A stretch of DNA of 64,000 bases from Bacteroidaceae bacterium (lineage in GTDB: Bacteria > Bacteroidota > Bacteroidia > Bacteroidales > Bacteroidaceae). The number at the start of each line of letters is the position of its first letter. The stretch's first letter is position 1. Below the pieces are notes generated by a model. The model worked only from the letters and a program-made list of their open reading frames with translations, did no database searches and was not told the origin of the DNA. Of the stretch, positions 50,592-61,373 are shown piece after piece. The translations under genes were made by a program, and so were the position numbers. The stretch is from NCBI GenBank assembly GCA_017535725.1, contig JAFXTO010000004.1, forward strand, positions 16,856 to 80,855, written 5' to 3'.

Positions 50592-51077
50592 GGTGCTCAT
50601 ATTTTTTATGAATTAAACAACTAATAGAACATCTACCAATAGAGTTCTTGAAAAATTGATATAGACGAGTGGATCGTTCGACAGATGTCAAATGGTTCAC
50701 TCGTCCGTACGTGTTTGCCAACTCGGCCGTATGTGTTTGCTAACTTGGCCATATCTTATTGGACTTACATACGAATCTTATTGAATTAAGATACGTATCT
50801 TATTGCCATCACGTCCGTATCTTATTGACCTAAGATACGTATCTTATTAGACTTACGTCCGTATGAGTTTATGCTTTGGTTCTACGCGTGAACGCGCACG
50901 CGCGCGGGCACGAAAAGCAAGAAAATCCCGTCACTTCGTCACAAATGGGTGTAAGGGAGATGTATACAGCTTGATTATTAGAAGTTTAAAAGTGTGACGA
51001 AAGGTGTGACGGAGCGTGACGAAGTGACAAAATACACAAATTTTGACAAATTTATGATAAATTCATGGCTAAATTCT

Positions 51078-51112
51078 TGAAGTGTCAAGCGTCTCTTCGA
51101 GCCGAGCGCATG
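51078..51112 (+). repeat. 35-bp inverted repeat, left arm
   Basis: Starts TGAAGTGTCAAGCGTCTCTT and ends GAGCGCATG. It is the perfect reverse complement of 51583-51617, with 470 bases between the arms. Confidence 0.9.
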
Positions 51113-51582
51113 ATAAATTTGTGTTAAGATAAATCAATTAGTTTAGAGTGTAGAGTGTAGAGTAGTTCTTGAAGTATCAAGCGAGCAAGCTCGAGCAGAA
51201 AAGTTTAGAGTGTGTAGTCTGTAGTTAAAAGTAAGAAAAAAATTGCGCCAGACCTCTGCGTTGAAGATAAAAATGATAACAACCTCGTTGAATAATACAG
51301 CAATTCTCTTTCTCACATAAATTATCCACAAATTTTCCCACGAATTATCCATGAATTATTGCTGCGCTTGTGACGATTTCGTCACTTCGTCACGGTTCGT
51401 CACGGTCTTCGTCACAATGTATATTTCTGGTATACAATAGATTTCTATCGAATGTGACGAAGTGACGAGTTTTTCGGCTTATTCGTGCCCGCGCGCATGA
51501 ATATGAACACCAATTTAGAGTAGTTCACCGATTTAGAGTAGTTCAATTGTGTAGTATGTAGTTAAAAGTAAGAAAAATTATC

Positions 51583-51617
51583 CATGCGCTCGGCTCGAAG
51601 AGACGCTTGACACTTCA
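51583..51617 (-). repeat. 35-bp inverted repeat, right arm
   Basis: Starts CATGCGCTCGGCTCGAAGAG and ends TTGACACTTCA, the exact reverse complement of 51078-51112. Confidence 0.9.
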
Positions 51618-51855
51618 AAAATTAACCCATGAATTTCCCATGAATTATTGCTATGCAAAGTCAACAAGAGACAAGGAATTATTGCGCGATGTGTTGATGA
51701 ATGAATGTATCTGTGACGGGTGCGCTCTTTTTCTGTTAAAAAAATGTTTATCATCGGACTAAAATGGTGGCTTCTGTGACAAAAATTCACGAAAATGCGT
51801 ATATATGTATATAATTTTTTGGATAAAATAACAACGGAGTTTGCGTAAAACCACG

Positions 51856-51863
51856 TATATTTG
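51856..51863 (+). promoter_or_regulatory. -7 box (TATATTTG) of the giant surface-protein operon
   Basis: TATATTTGCGC matches TAnnTTTG, 72 bases before the ATG at 51936. The leader then repeats TTATTATCCTTTT twice. No -33 box at the usual distance was clear. Confidence 0.55.
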
Positions 51864-51935
51864 CGCCCGAAACTCTTTGTTATTATCCTTTTAAGTTGTT
51901 AACTTTATTATTATCCTTTTTAAATTAATAATTTT

Positions 51936-54900
51936 ATGCAAACAAATTACACAAACACTTCGAGATGGCGGCTGTGGTTATGGCCGCAAGGTCGCGACGG
52001 CTCCCCTAATGGGGGCTTTGGAAGATGGTTCTTCCTTTTGACACTGCTCGTAACGGCAGTTACAGGAGTGAAGGCCGACGGCTACATCACCGACCTGATT
52101 GTCATTGGTAATTCTGACGATGACCAGGTAAGGAATCTGAGAAACCAGTACACCAACGACGGCTGGACTGTGGTCAACAAGGACTTAAACGCCAATGCTG
52201 GTGGATGGGACATCTATCTGGCCTACAAAAAAAGCACGGATGCCAATCCTGAGACGGGCTACATCACCGACATCTGCACATCCACCAAGAATGTTGAGTC
52301 TTTCACTTTCGAGGGAAGAACCTATTACAAGGCTCCAGCCACCAATTTCAATGGTGACCTGAACCGTGACGCTGGCGGTAAGGATATTTTCCTCTACTAC
52401 ACGCGCAGTCGCTATGGTTTAGAGAATTCATCGTATGGAGGCTCGAAACGTGTTATAACAGGCATTAATACAACCTCTAAATCAGATGACAATGATGATG
52501 CCACTGGATGCGTACAATGGCGCAACGCTTCATTGACCGGTTCTTGCGATGTGAACGAAAGTGCTGGTGGCGATGACATCTATCTCCAGCAAGTCTTTAC
52601 TGAACAGACTCTGACCATAAAGAACCATCCAGAGTTCGCCACCGACCTCACCTTCAACGGTTCGGCTCTGAACCTCGTACCCAGTACGCCAGAGAACTAC
52701 GGCACGATAAAGTATCGAGTGAACGGTGGCTCGTGGAGCAACAGTGCCACGGCAACGAACGTAGGCACCTATACGGTGGAGTACTATCTGGATGGCGGTA
52801 CATTTGCCAACAACTCCGACACCTATACCAAGAACAACGTAGTTATCGCACCGCCCCTTGTCAAAGCCGCAACGTTCAGCAGTGCTTTCAGCCAATTGGA
52901 AAAGAAGGTCACGCTGAACTGGAGCGTCGGTTCTATACCGGGTAACTACGCAGATTACAACTGGGTTGTTTATCGTGGTAATGACAAGATTGCCACGTTG
53001 AATTCGGGCGTCACCATCTATACCGACACTCATTTTGCTAATGAGGAGGATGTGACCTATAACATCTATTACGTGCCATCGCCCTTCGACATCAGCACCA
53101 AGCGCGATGACTGCAAGGCCGTCACGACGGTGAACACCACACGCTCTGTGCCGGTGAATAACCTGCAGGCCGTGAGCAGCGAAGATAAGGTGACCCTGAC
53201 ATGGACGTCTGTAGCCTTCCTCGCATCGGCCAATATGAACAACAAGTTCGACGTATATATTGATGGCGTCAAGGTGGTCACCATTACACCGGCTGAAGGC
53301 CAGACCTCCTTCAAGTGGGAGCACCGTGACGCCAATGGAGCTACCGAGCGCATCAACTACACACAGGCTCAGACCAGCGAGGCAGGTCTTGATGCCTATT
53401 CTACAGAAGAACTCGATGCCTGTAACTTGCATACCTACCGTGTAGTAGGACAGATTGACGACAAGGAACTAAACAGTGGCACCGTGAACGACAAGTCCAT
53501 CGGAGCCGGTACGACCTACGAGAACTTTGTATGCTCGAAGGGCGACAATCAGGGCTCGGTGCTGCTGACGTGGAACGTGCGTCGCTTGGCCCACCAGACT
53601 CAGGCTGAGACCTACATCATCGAGCGCCGTGTGATGAAGGCGGACAATGATGATGAGGGCTGGCAGAAACTGACCACCCTTGACAGCGACAAGACCTTTA
53701 TGACGTGGGAAGACAAAACCCCGCTGCCCGGTGTGTTCTACGAATACCGTGTTACCGTGTATAACTGGTGCGAGAACGGCAACCGCCCCGCCACGACAGC
53801 ATACGACACAGGCTTTGCCCTGTCCTCGGGTGTCATCAGCGGTCGTATCACCTACGGCACAGGTACCGCTGTAGAAAATGTGAAGGTGACGCTGCGCCAG
53901 AACAACGACGACGGCGAGACCGTGAGCCACCTGCGCTCTCTGCAGTTCACAGGTACTGGCACGGGTATGCTCTGTACCACCACCACCAAGGACCTGAAGA
54001 AGCTCATTGGCGGCGATTTCTCCATCCAAGCCTACGTGAATCCCAGCAATGCGCAGATGAACGGCGACGGCACGGCCTACGTGCTTTACGACATCTCCAG
54101 CCTCTTCGCCATCGTGCTTAAATACAATGCTACGCAGCAGGCTTACCAGCTAGGTGCCTACATCAACGGTGAGAACCGCTTCACCGACCAATACATTCCC
54201 GCCAACAAGTGGAGCCACGTGAACTGCGTCTATAGCAAGTCGGCACAGAGCACCACGTTCTACGTCACCACCGATGCCGACCACATCGCTTCCGGCTCCA
54301 TCACAGGGCAGACAGTGGCAACCGCTACCAATGAGACGGGGCTGGCTTTGGGTAACAGCGTGACAATGGACAATGCCAACAACTTCGGTGGCTATCTCGA
54401 CGAGTTCCGCTTCTTTAAGCGCGCCCTCTCGCAGAATGATATCCGCAAGAACTTCAACCACCCCATGGGCGGCACCGAGAGTGACCTGGCCATCTACTAC
54501 CCGATGGACGAGAACATGGGCGTGCAGAACATCGTCTATGACTTCTCTAAGAGCAACAACGCCAGCAACGGCCACCACGCCACGGCCCATGTGCCGGCAG
54601 TGAGCAGCGGCCATATCCCCACTGAGGAGCAGCTGAGCCTGATGGGCCTGACCGACGGACAGGGCAACTTCGTCATCCGAGGCGTACCTTTCAGTGGTGA
54701 GGGAACCAACTACACCATCATCCCAACTATGGGCATCCATGAATTCTCGCCAGCCTATCTGTCGCGCTACGTCAGCGCCTCGTCGTTGGTACATAACAGC
54801 GTCGATTTCGAGGATGTCTCTTCCTTCCCTGTGAGCGGCACCGTGCGCTATGCCAACACCGACTATCCTGTGGAAGGATGCAACATCTATGTTGACGGGC

Positions 54901-57900
54901 AGATCTGCTCAAAAGACGGGAAGTCCATCACAACCAACAGCGATGGGTCCTTCAACGTGAGCGTACCCATCGGCGACCACTACTTGCAGATAGTGAAGAG
55001 CGGACACGTGTTTGCCTCTGCTGGTCGCTATCCTGCTGACCCCAACGAGACGGGTATGCTGCACACCTTCGACCAGAAGATAACGGGCTTGGAGTTCATC
55101 GATGAGACGCTGGTCAACTTCACTGGTCGTGTGGTCGGTGGAAGCATTGAGGGCGACAAGCCTGTGGGCTTCGGACAGAGCAAGAACAATATCGGCGTGG
55201 TGGAACTGGTGCTTTCACCCATCAATGAGCTTTACCGCATGAACGTGGTGAAGAACGTGACAGAGACCACCAGCAGCCTCGATACCAACAGTGAGGAACT
55301 GCCTGTAGCTTCGGCTACATCGAACATCAAGAGTACCTCTGTTCGCGGAGCCACTGCCGACTACTGCAAGAAGATCTTCATCCGCACAGATGCCAGCACG
55401 GGTGAGTTCTCGGCCATGCTACCCCCGCTCCAGTACAAGATAGAGAGCATGAAGGTGAAAAAGAATGGTTCCGATGTGGGCGAAGCTACCACCATCGACC
55501 TTACCAACCCGCAAACCGAGCTTGTGGATACCATTCGCGATGAGAACGGCGAGCTGCTGTCCTACTCATACAACACCATCCTGAAGAAGACCTTCCACAG
55601 TGCACCAAGCTTCAGCGTAGAACAGCAAGGTCGCAACGACGGTTCCTTCGGCATCAGCAGCTATACGCTCACCGACGCACAGGGAAAGGTAGAGATTAAT
55701 GACATCTACTCGGTTGACGGCAGCGGCAACGTCACTTACAAATACGGTGGTCCGATATTCATCAAGGAAGACCCATACACTTTCCTGCTGAAGGGCTACG
55801 AGGAGTACACCAACCCCGACGGGGAAACAGAGGTTACCTCGCGCGTACCTTTGAAAGATGTCATCGTCACCATCAACAACGCCCTCTCTTCAAGCCAGAG
55901 TGTCTATGTAGAAGACGGCGAGGTGGATGGTGCTCAGGTAGTGGCCGGACAGGTGGTCGAACTGAAGAGCAACCAGATATTGCTCAACGAGGACGGAGAA
56001 GCCGAATACACCTGGAAAGGCGGTCTGCCCAACGTTGCAGATCCATACTCACGCACTATCAGCATGACATACGAAATCGATGGACGCAGCTACCAATGGA
56101 ACGAAGGTGGAATTGAAGGCATTGTGCTGGGTGACCTGCCTACGGGCAACAACTTCGTAACGCAAGGCCCCGACAAACTGCTCATGATTCTGCGTGACCC
56201 GCCAGGAAGTGCCTCTTCGGCCGAATGGAGCACAGGCTCATCGACATCGAAGACCAAGCTGGTCGGTTCTAACTTCACAGTAAACTCGGAGAACACCTTC
56301 CAGCACAAGTTCGGTGCTAAAGATGCCATAATTGTAGGTACGCCAGGCTCTGGAACCATCACCGAAGCTGAAAGCAAAGACGACCTGACAATAGGCGCAA
56401 AAATGGAGTCGGAGGGTGAGAACGCTACAACGAAAAGTACCACCATTACCCTCACACAGGCCGTGGCTACAAAGGGCGAACCCGAATATGTAGGTCACTA
56501 TGGCGACGTGTTCATAGGCACATCCACCAATGTGGTGTTCGGCAATGCACGAAACGTGACCTTCACACGCGCACAAGGAGGGGAACCCACCATCGGCGTT
56601 GAAGATTGCATGGTCACCAACATGCGTTTTGGCACCATGTTCAATTACACGTTGAAGTACATTGAGGAGGACCTGTTCCCCAACTTCATTAAGATGCGCA
56701 ACAGCTTGCTGAATACTGTGAGTGAGAGTGACTATAACAAAGAAACGCATGAGAACACCACAGGCAAGTCGATTTATATCACTATGCTCACCCCCGACGA
56801 CGAGGACTATGGCGAGGAAGGTACATACAAGTTCATTCCACCAACTACTAACGACGGCCAGAAGCATGTGTATGAAAACGAGGTGATGTGGGTCAACAAC
56901 CAGATTGAGAACTGGATTACCTATCTCGCACTGAACGAAGAGGAGAAGGTGAAAGCCTATCAGAACAGGACCGACGAAACCCTTAACCTCTCATTCGATT
57001 CTGGTTCCGATGTTAGCCGCTCAAAGGAAACCGAAGCAGCAAAAGGCTCGTCATGGGAATGGACGGTGAAAGCCGGTGCCACCATACAGAATGAGTTTGG
57101 CTTCTCGATAAGAGGCTTTGGTATCGATGCCAGCCTGACACAAGAGGCTCTAGGCGGAAAGCACGAGTCGACGGAAAAGGAGGAATCGGAGACAACGTCG
57201 TTCAGCTACACACTCTCGGAGACCGGCGATGCCGACGCACTCACGGTCGACGTGTATGAATATGGTAAGTTCAGCCCCATCTTCCGCACACGCGCTGGAC
57301 AGACAAGCGCGCCATACGAAGGCGAGGTACGCACTAAGTACTATGTAGATGAGAATGGCGACCATCCTGTCATTATGGAGGCCACCATGCAGATTGAGGT
57401 GCCACAGATTGATGTGGAGACGGCTGTTGTGAGCGATGTGCCCAGCGGACAGGCTGCCAACTACGTGCTGAAACTCTCGAATGCTTCGGAGACAGGTGCC
57501 GATGTGGCTTACCGTCTGATGATGCTCGACGATACTAACTCTGAAGGGGTGCAACTGACGATGGACGGCATGCCGTTGACTGGTGAAGGCCGACTGATTA
57601 AGGTGCCTGGCAGCCAGACTCTGACCAAGGCCCTGCAGCTGCGCCAGACCGATACCAGCGTGCTCGACTATGAGAACATCGGCATCGTATTCGCCAGCGA
57701 CAGCGAACCCGACGACATCTTCGACGATGTCTATATCACGGCTCACTTCACGCCGTCGTCATCGGCTGTCGACCTGGCCCTGAGCAACAGCACCATGAAC
57801 ACGCAGACGGGCACCGACCTGAAACTGACGTTCAACAACTTCGACCGCAACTACAAGAACCTGAAGGCTTTCCGCCTGCAGTACAAGAAGCAGGGAAGCA

Positions 57901-60900
57901 CCGACTGGACACAGCTGCACGAGTATGTCTTGGACGAGAACGCTGTGACCCAGAACAATGAACTGCTGCCCGCAGGCGCCAGCATCGACTACACATTAGA
58001 CATGAACCAGTTCACCGACGGCGACTACCTCTTCCGCGTACTCTCCGTGGCTACCTACGGCACAGGCGAGGTCTATCGCTCGAGCGAGGAACTGGCATTA
58101 GTGAAGGATATGCAGCGTCCGCGTCCGCTCGGACAGCCTGAGCCAGCCGACGGCGTATTGAGTGCAGGCGACGAACTGAGCGTGACCTTCAATGAGACTA
58201 TCCTGAAGGGCGAACTGACACAAGCCGCCAACTTCAAGGTGACAGGTGTACTGAATGGCGCAGAGGTGGCCCACGAGACCGCACTGAGCATGCAGAACAC
58301 CGATGTCACGGCACAGACCGAAGACGATATTATGCTGGCCGGTAAGAACTTCAGCATCGACGCTTGGATGAACCTCACGGGCGGCGAAGGTACGCTGCTC
58401 AGCCACGGTAAGGGTAAGGGCAACGCCAAGATGACGGTAGGAACGGATGACACCAACCACCTCGTGGTGAAGATCGGCTCCGAGACCTACACCTCTGATA
58501 ATATCGTGCCCACGGGTGCATGGGTGTTCCTGACCATGAACTACAACGCAGGCAAGCTGACTGCTAAGGTAGCCAAGGACGCTGATGAAACCGTACTCTT
58601 CAGCGAGGAGGACGTGGTAACCTACGAAGGCAACGGCCCGCTGACCGTTGGTAAGAACATGACGGGTGCCATCCACGAGCTGCTGCTCTGGGATGAGGCT
58701 CACGACATGACCGAGGCCCTGCTGCAACGCAGCCGCACGAAGAATCCCGCCACACGCCACCTCATCGGCTACTGGAAGATGGACGAGGGCGAGGGTACGA
58801 CCATCCGCGACTACTCGCGCAACCGTCACATGACCATGGGTAATGAGACATGGTATATGAATAATGTGAACAAGGCCGTGAGCCTGACGGGCGGTCAGTA
58901 CCTGAGCGTGGATGCTTCTGCATTGCCCGCCTACGATGATGACGACTACGCTCTGGAGTTCTGGATGCGCGGCGAGGAGCAAGGAGCAGCTCAGCTGTTG
59001 CAGATGGGCGAGGTTGGCCTGTGGCTGAATGGCAATGGTGAACTGCAGCTGACTGGCAAGGGGGCTTATCTCGATGCTGATGCATCGAGCACGCTGGCTA
59101 CGACCAGCGGTACGCTGACTGACAACGCTTGGCACCACATTGCCCTGAATGTGCTGCGCCAGGGAGCTGCCGCCGTCTATGTGGACGGAGTGCGCCGCCT
59201 GACCACCAATGCCGCCAACGTAGGTAGCATCGCCACCAACAACCTGCTGATGGGTACACACCGCAAGACGCTCTCGGAGCACGGTGAATACAGCTACGAC
59301 CGTCCGTTCACGGGAGAAATTGATGAACTGCGCGTGTGGAACGCCACACTGAATGCCGACAAGCTGCTCTCGACCCGCAAGGTGCGTCTCACTGGCAGCG
59401 AGGACGGCCTCGTGGCCTACTATCCCTTCGAGACTAAGGAACTTGACCAGTATAGTCAAACCGTGACCGTGGGCACCGATGCCGACCTCTGTGGCAGTGG
59501 AAAGACAGCTACCGTTTCAAGCGGTGAGATTGCTTACAGTGGCGAGGCTCCCGCCCTGCGTGCGAAGCAGACGGAGGTCAACGTGCCCTTCACCTTCGTG
59601 GCCAGCAACGAGAAGATTGTCATCACCATCGATGAGGATCCCGCCACCATCGAAGGCTGCACGCTGAACTTCACCGTCCGCGACGTCCGCGACGAGAACG
59701 GCAACTACTCCATGCCCGCCGTATGGTCGGCATTCGTCAACAAGAACCAGCTCGTATGGTCTGAGAACAGCCTCAGCGCAGAACTGCGTCAGACTACTAC
59801 CACCACCCTGACCGCCTCCGTAGTCAACAAGGGCGGACAACAGCAGATGTGGACACTCACCGGTCTGCCCGCATGGTTGGAAGCCAGCGTGGAGAACGGC
59901 GAGACCAACCCGCTATCGGAGACCAAGGTGGAATTCACCATCCTGCCTTCTGCTCCCTTAGGCCGCAACGAGGTGACCGTTTATCTGACGGGCAACGATA
60001 ACATCGACACGCCGCTGACCCTGAATATCAAGGTGACGGGCGACGTGCCTGACTGGGCTGTGAACCCCAACGCCTTCGAGTCATCGATGAATGTCATCGG
60101 ACAACTCGTCATCGACAATGTTGCCAGCGAGGATGCGGACGACATCCTGGCAGCCTTCATCGGCGAGGAGTGCCGTGGTATCGTTCATCCACAATACAAC
60201 GAACGCTACGGCGGCTCGTACATCACGATGGATATCTACGGAAACAGCGACGAAACGGGCAATGTCACCTTCCGCGCCTATAATGCCTCTACGGGAATTA
60301 CCTATCCCGTGGTGAAGATGGGTAATGCAGAGTCTGTCTCATTTGTACCCCTGAGCTTGAGCGGCTCCTACGCTGAACCCGCTCAATTCACTGCCCAGGA
60401 CCTCCAGGAACAGAAGATTGAGCTGAAAGCCGGTTGGAACTGGATATCCTTCTATGTCGCAGCTTCAGACATGACAATTCCCGCGCTCTTTGAGAAGGTG
60501 GCCGCCGATGTGCTGACCGTGAAGAGTCAGACCGAGTATCTGGATTATAACAATGTTTGGGCCGGTTCTTTGACCAGCGGTTTGTCCACTACGGAAATGT
60601 ACGCGGTCAAGATGAATGCTGACCGCACGCTGCGTGTCGTGGGAACCAAATCCAATAGCAAGGCCACCATCTACGAAGGCTGGAACTGGGTTGGCTACAA
60701 TGGCAGTCAGGCTGCTTCCCTCAGCGATGCCCTCTCTGGTATGACGAAGACCAATGGCGACATCGTGAAGGCCCAGAGCGGCGTGGCTTACTGGGATGGC
60801 TATGAGTGGGCAGGTTCTCTGCTGCTGATGGAACCCGGTAAGGGCTACCAGATAAAGAGCAATGCCAAAGCCTCCGCTGGAGTCAAAGCTTCCGACACAT

Positions 60901-61373
60901 CTGAGTTATCAGACGGAATGTCCTTCATGCCCGTTAACTTCCGCAAGTATCCCGACAATGCCATCATGGCCGTGAAGGTGGTGCTTAACGGACAGTCCCT
61001 GAATAACATCGAGCTGGGTGTTTTCGACGGTGAGGAATGCCGTACGGCAGCAGTGACGAACGGCGAGGGCATGGCCTACCTGACCATCCCCGGTGATGAG
61101 ACTTGCGAACTGACCGTCAAGGTGGCTAACGGCAACGAGGTGTCCAACACTCCGCTCACTTTCACCTATGAGAGCGATGCAGAATATGGTACACCCAGTA
61201 ACCCGATTGTCCTTGAGCTGGGAACAGCCACGGGCATCCACGTGATTTCCGACGGGGCAGACGACGCCATCTACGACCTCAGCGGCCGCAAGATTGTGAA
61301 CAGTCAATCGTCCAGCCGTAAATTGCAGAAGGGTGTATATATTATCAACGGACAAAAGAAGACTGTGAAATGA
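51936..61373 (+). CDS. Giant secreted surface protein, 3,145 aa, with LamG and Ig/Fn3-like domains
   Basis: The N-terminus has a long signal segment (WFFLLTLLVTAVTGVKA, near 30-47). Residues about 48-210 contain three repeats of the type 'DLNANAGGWDIYLAYKKS' / 'DLNRDAGGKDIFLYYTRS' / 'NESAGGDDIYLQQV', resembling an MABP beta-prism. Fn3-like domains follow (about 300-600), a LamG/concanavalin-like fold at about 666-840 and a carboxypeptidase-regulatory-like domain near 962-1030. Two more LamG folds lie at about 2110-2290 and 2310-2500. The end has 'ELKAGWNWISFYV', and the tail YDLSGRKIVNSQ...KGVYIINGQKKTVK is the Prevotella-type C-terminal sorting signal. It is probably an outer-surface adhesin. 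It overlaps the next gene by 4 bases (ATGA). Confidence 0.8.
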   Translation: MQTNYTNTSRWRLWLWPQGRDGSPNGGFGRWFFLLTLLVTAVTGVKADGYITDLIVIGNSDDDQVRNLRNQYTNDGWTVVNKDLNANAGGWDIYLAYKKSTDANPETGYITDICTSTKNVESFTFEGRTYYKAPATNFNGDLNRDAGGKDIFLYYTRSRYGLENSSYGGSKRVITGINTTSKSDDNDDATGCVQWRNASLTGSCDVNESAGGDDIYLQQVFTEQTLTIKNHPEFATDLTFNGSALNLVPSTPENYGTIKYRVNGGSWSNSATATNVGTYTVEYYLDGGTFANNSDTYTKNNVVIAPPLVKAATFSSAFSQLEKKVTLNWSVGSIPGNYADYNWVVYRGNDKIATLNSGVTIYTDTHFANEEDVTYNIYYVPSPFDISTKRDDCKAVTTVNTTRSVPVNNLQAVSSEDKVTLTWTSVAFLASANMNNKFDVYIDGVKVVTITPAEGQTSFKWEHRDANGATERINYTQAQTSEAGLDAYSTEELDACNLHTYRVVGQIDDKELNSGTVNDKSIGAGTTYENFVCSKGDNQGSVLLTWNVRRLAHQTQAETYIIERRVMKADNDDEGWQKLTTLDSDKTFMTWEDKTPLPGVFYEYRVTVYNWCENGNRPATTAYDTGFALSSGVISGRITYGTGTAVENVKVTLRQNNDDGETVSHLRSLQFTGTGTGMLCTTTTKDLKKLIGGDFSIQAYVNPSNAQMNGDGTAYVLYDISSLFAIVLKYNATQQAYQLGAYINGENRFTDQYIPANKWSHVNCVYSKSAQSTTFYVTTDADHIASGSITGQTVATATNETGLALGNSVTMDNANNFGGYLDEFRFFKRALSQNDIRKNFNHPMGGTESDLAIYYPMDENMGVQNIVYDFSKSNNASNGHHATAHVPAVSSGHIPTEEQLSLMGLTDGQGNFVIRGVPFSGEGTNYTIIPTMGIHEFSPAYLSRYVSASSLVHNSVDFEDVSSFPVSGTVRYANTDYPVEGCNIYVDGQICSKDGKSITTNSDGSFNVSVPIGDHYLQIVKSGHVFASAGRYPADPNETGMLHTFDQKITGLEFIDETLVNFTGRVVGGSIEGDKPVGFGQSKNNIGVVELVLSPINELYRMNVVKNVTETTSSLDTNSEELPVASATSNIKSTSVRGATADYCKKIFIRTDASTGEFSAMLPPLQYKIESMKVKKNGSDVGEATTIDLTNPQTELVDTIRDENGELLSYSYNTILKKTFHSAPSFSVEQQGRNDGSFGISSYTLTDAQGKVEINDIYSVDGSGNVTYKYGGPIFIKEDPYTFLLKGYEEYTNPDGETEVTSRVPLKDVIVTINNALSSSQSVYVEDGEVDGAQVVAGQVVELKSNQILLNEDGEAEYTWKGGLPNVADPYSRTISMTYEIDGRSYQWNEGGIEGIVLGDLPTGNNFVTQGPDKLLMILRDPPGSASSAEWSTGSSTSKTKLVGSNFTVNSENTFQHKFGAKDAIIVGTPGSGTITEAESKDDLTIGAKMESEGENATTKSTTITLTQAVATKGEPEYVGHYGDVFIGTSTNVVFGNARNVTFTRAQGGEPTIGVEDCMVTNMRFGTMFNYTLKYIEEDLFPNFIKMRNSLLNTVSESDYNKETHENTTGKSIYITMLTPDDEDYGEEGTYKFIPPTTNDGQKHVYENEVMWVNNQIENWITYLALNEEEKVKAYQNRTDETLNLSFDSGSDVSRSKETEAAKGSSWEWTVKAGATIQNEFGFSIRGFGIDASLTQEALGGKHESTEKEESETTSFSYTLSETGDADALTVDVYEYGKFSPIFRTRAGQTSAPYEGEVRTKYYVDENGDHPVIMEATMQIEVPQIDVETAVVSDVPSGQAANYVLKLSNASETGADVAYRLMMLDDTNSEGVQLTMDGMPLTGEGRLIKVPGSQTLTKALQLRQTDTSVLDYENIGIVFASDSEPDDIFDDVYITAHFTPSSSAVDLALSNSTMNTQTGTDLKLTFNNFDRNYKNLKAFRLQYKKQGSTDWTQLHEYVLDENAVTQNNELLPAGASIDYTLDMNQFTDGDYLFRVLSVATYGTGEVYRSSEELALVKDMQRPRPLGQPEPADGVLSAGDELSVTFNETILKGELTQAANFKVTGVLNGAEVAHETALSMQNTDVTAQTEDDIMLAGKNFSIDAWMNLTGGEGTLLSHGKGKGNAKMTVGTDDTNHLVVKIGSETYTSDNIVPTGAWVFLTMNYNAGKLTAKVAKDADETVLFSEEDVVTYEGNGPLTVGKNMTGAIHELLLWDEAHDMTEALLQRSRTKNPATRHLIGYWKMDEGEGTTIRDYSRNRHMTMGNETWYMNNVNKAVSLTGGQYLSVDASALPAYDDDDYALEFWMRGEEQGAAQLLQMGEVGLWLNGNGELQLTGKGAYLDADASSTLATTSGTLTDNAWHHIALNVLRQGAAAVYVDGVRRLTTNAANVGSIATNNLLMGTHRKTLSEHGEYSYDRPFTGEIDELRVWNATLNADKLLSTRKVRLTGSEDGLVAYYPFETKELDQYSQTVTVGTDADLCGSGKTATVSSGEIAYSGEAPALRAKQTEVNVPFTFVASNEKIVITIDEDPATIEGCTLNFTVRDVRDENGNYSMPAVWSAFVNKNQLVWSENSLSAELRQTTTTTLTASVVNKGGQQQMWTLTGLPAWLEASVENGETNPLSETKVEFTILPSAPLGRNEVTVYLTGNDNIDTPLTLNIKVTGDVPDWAVNPNAFESSMNVIGQLVIDNVASEDADDILAAFIGEECRGIVHPQYNERYGGSYITMDIYGNSDETGNVTFRAYNASTGITYPVVKMGNAESVSFVPLSLSGSYAEPAQFTAQDLQEQKIELKAGWNWISFYVAASDMTIPALFEKVAADVLTVKSQTEYLDYNNVWAGSLTSGLSTTEMYAVKMNADRTLRVVGTKSNSKATIYEGWNWVGYNGSQAASLSDALSGMTKTNGDIVKAQSGVAYWDGYEWAGSLLLMEPGKGYQIKSNAKASAGVKASDTSELSDGMSFMPVNFRKYPDNAIMAVKVVLNGQSLNNIELGVFDGEECRTAAVTNGEGMAYLTIPGDETCELTVKVANGNEVSNTPLTFTYESDAEYGTPSNPIVLELGTATGIHVISDGADDAIYDLSGRKIVNSQSSSRKLQKGVYIINGQKKTVK

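Larger units (their letters stand above)
50592..51935. other. Gene-free repeat-rich intergenic region
   Basis: 1,344 bases without a convincing gene. It contains two palindromes AAGATACGTATCTT (50788-50801, 50832-50845), repeated GTCCGTAT..TTATT units, GTGACGAA/TTCGTCAC motifs (about 50929, 51000-51020, 51369-51412, 51453), and a perfect 35-bp inverted repeat (51078-51112 / 51583-51617). A 34-base direct repeat (about 51209 / 51549) and a CGCGCGGGCACGAA inverted pair (about 50903 / 51482) are also present. It looks like decayed mobile DNA. Confidence 0.7.
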
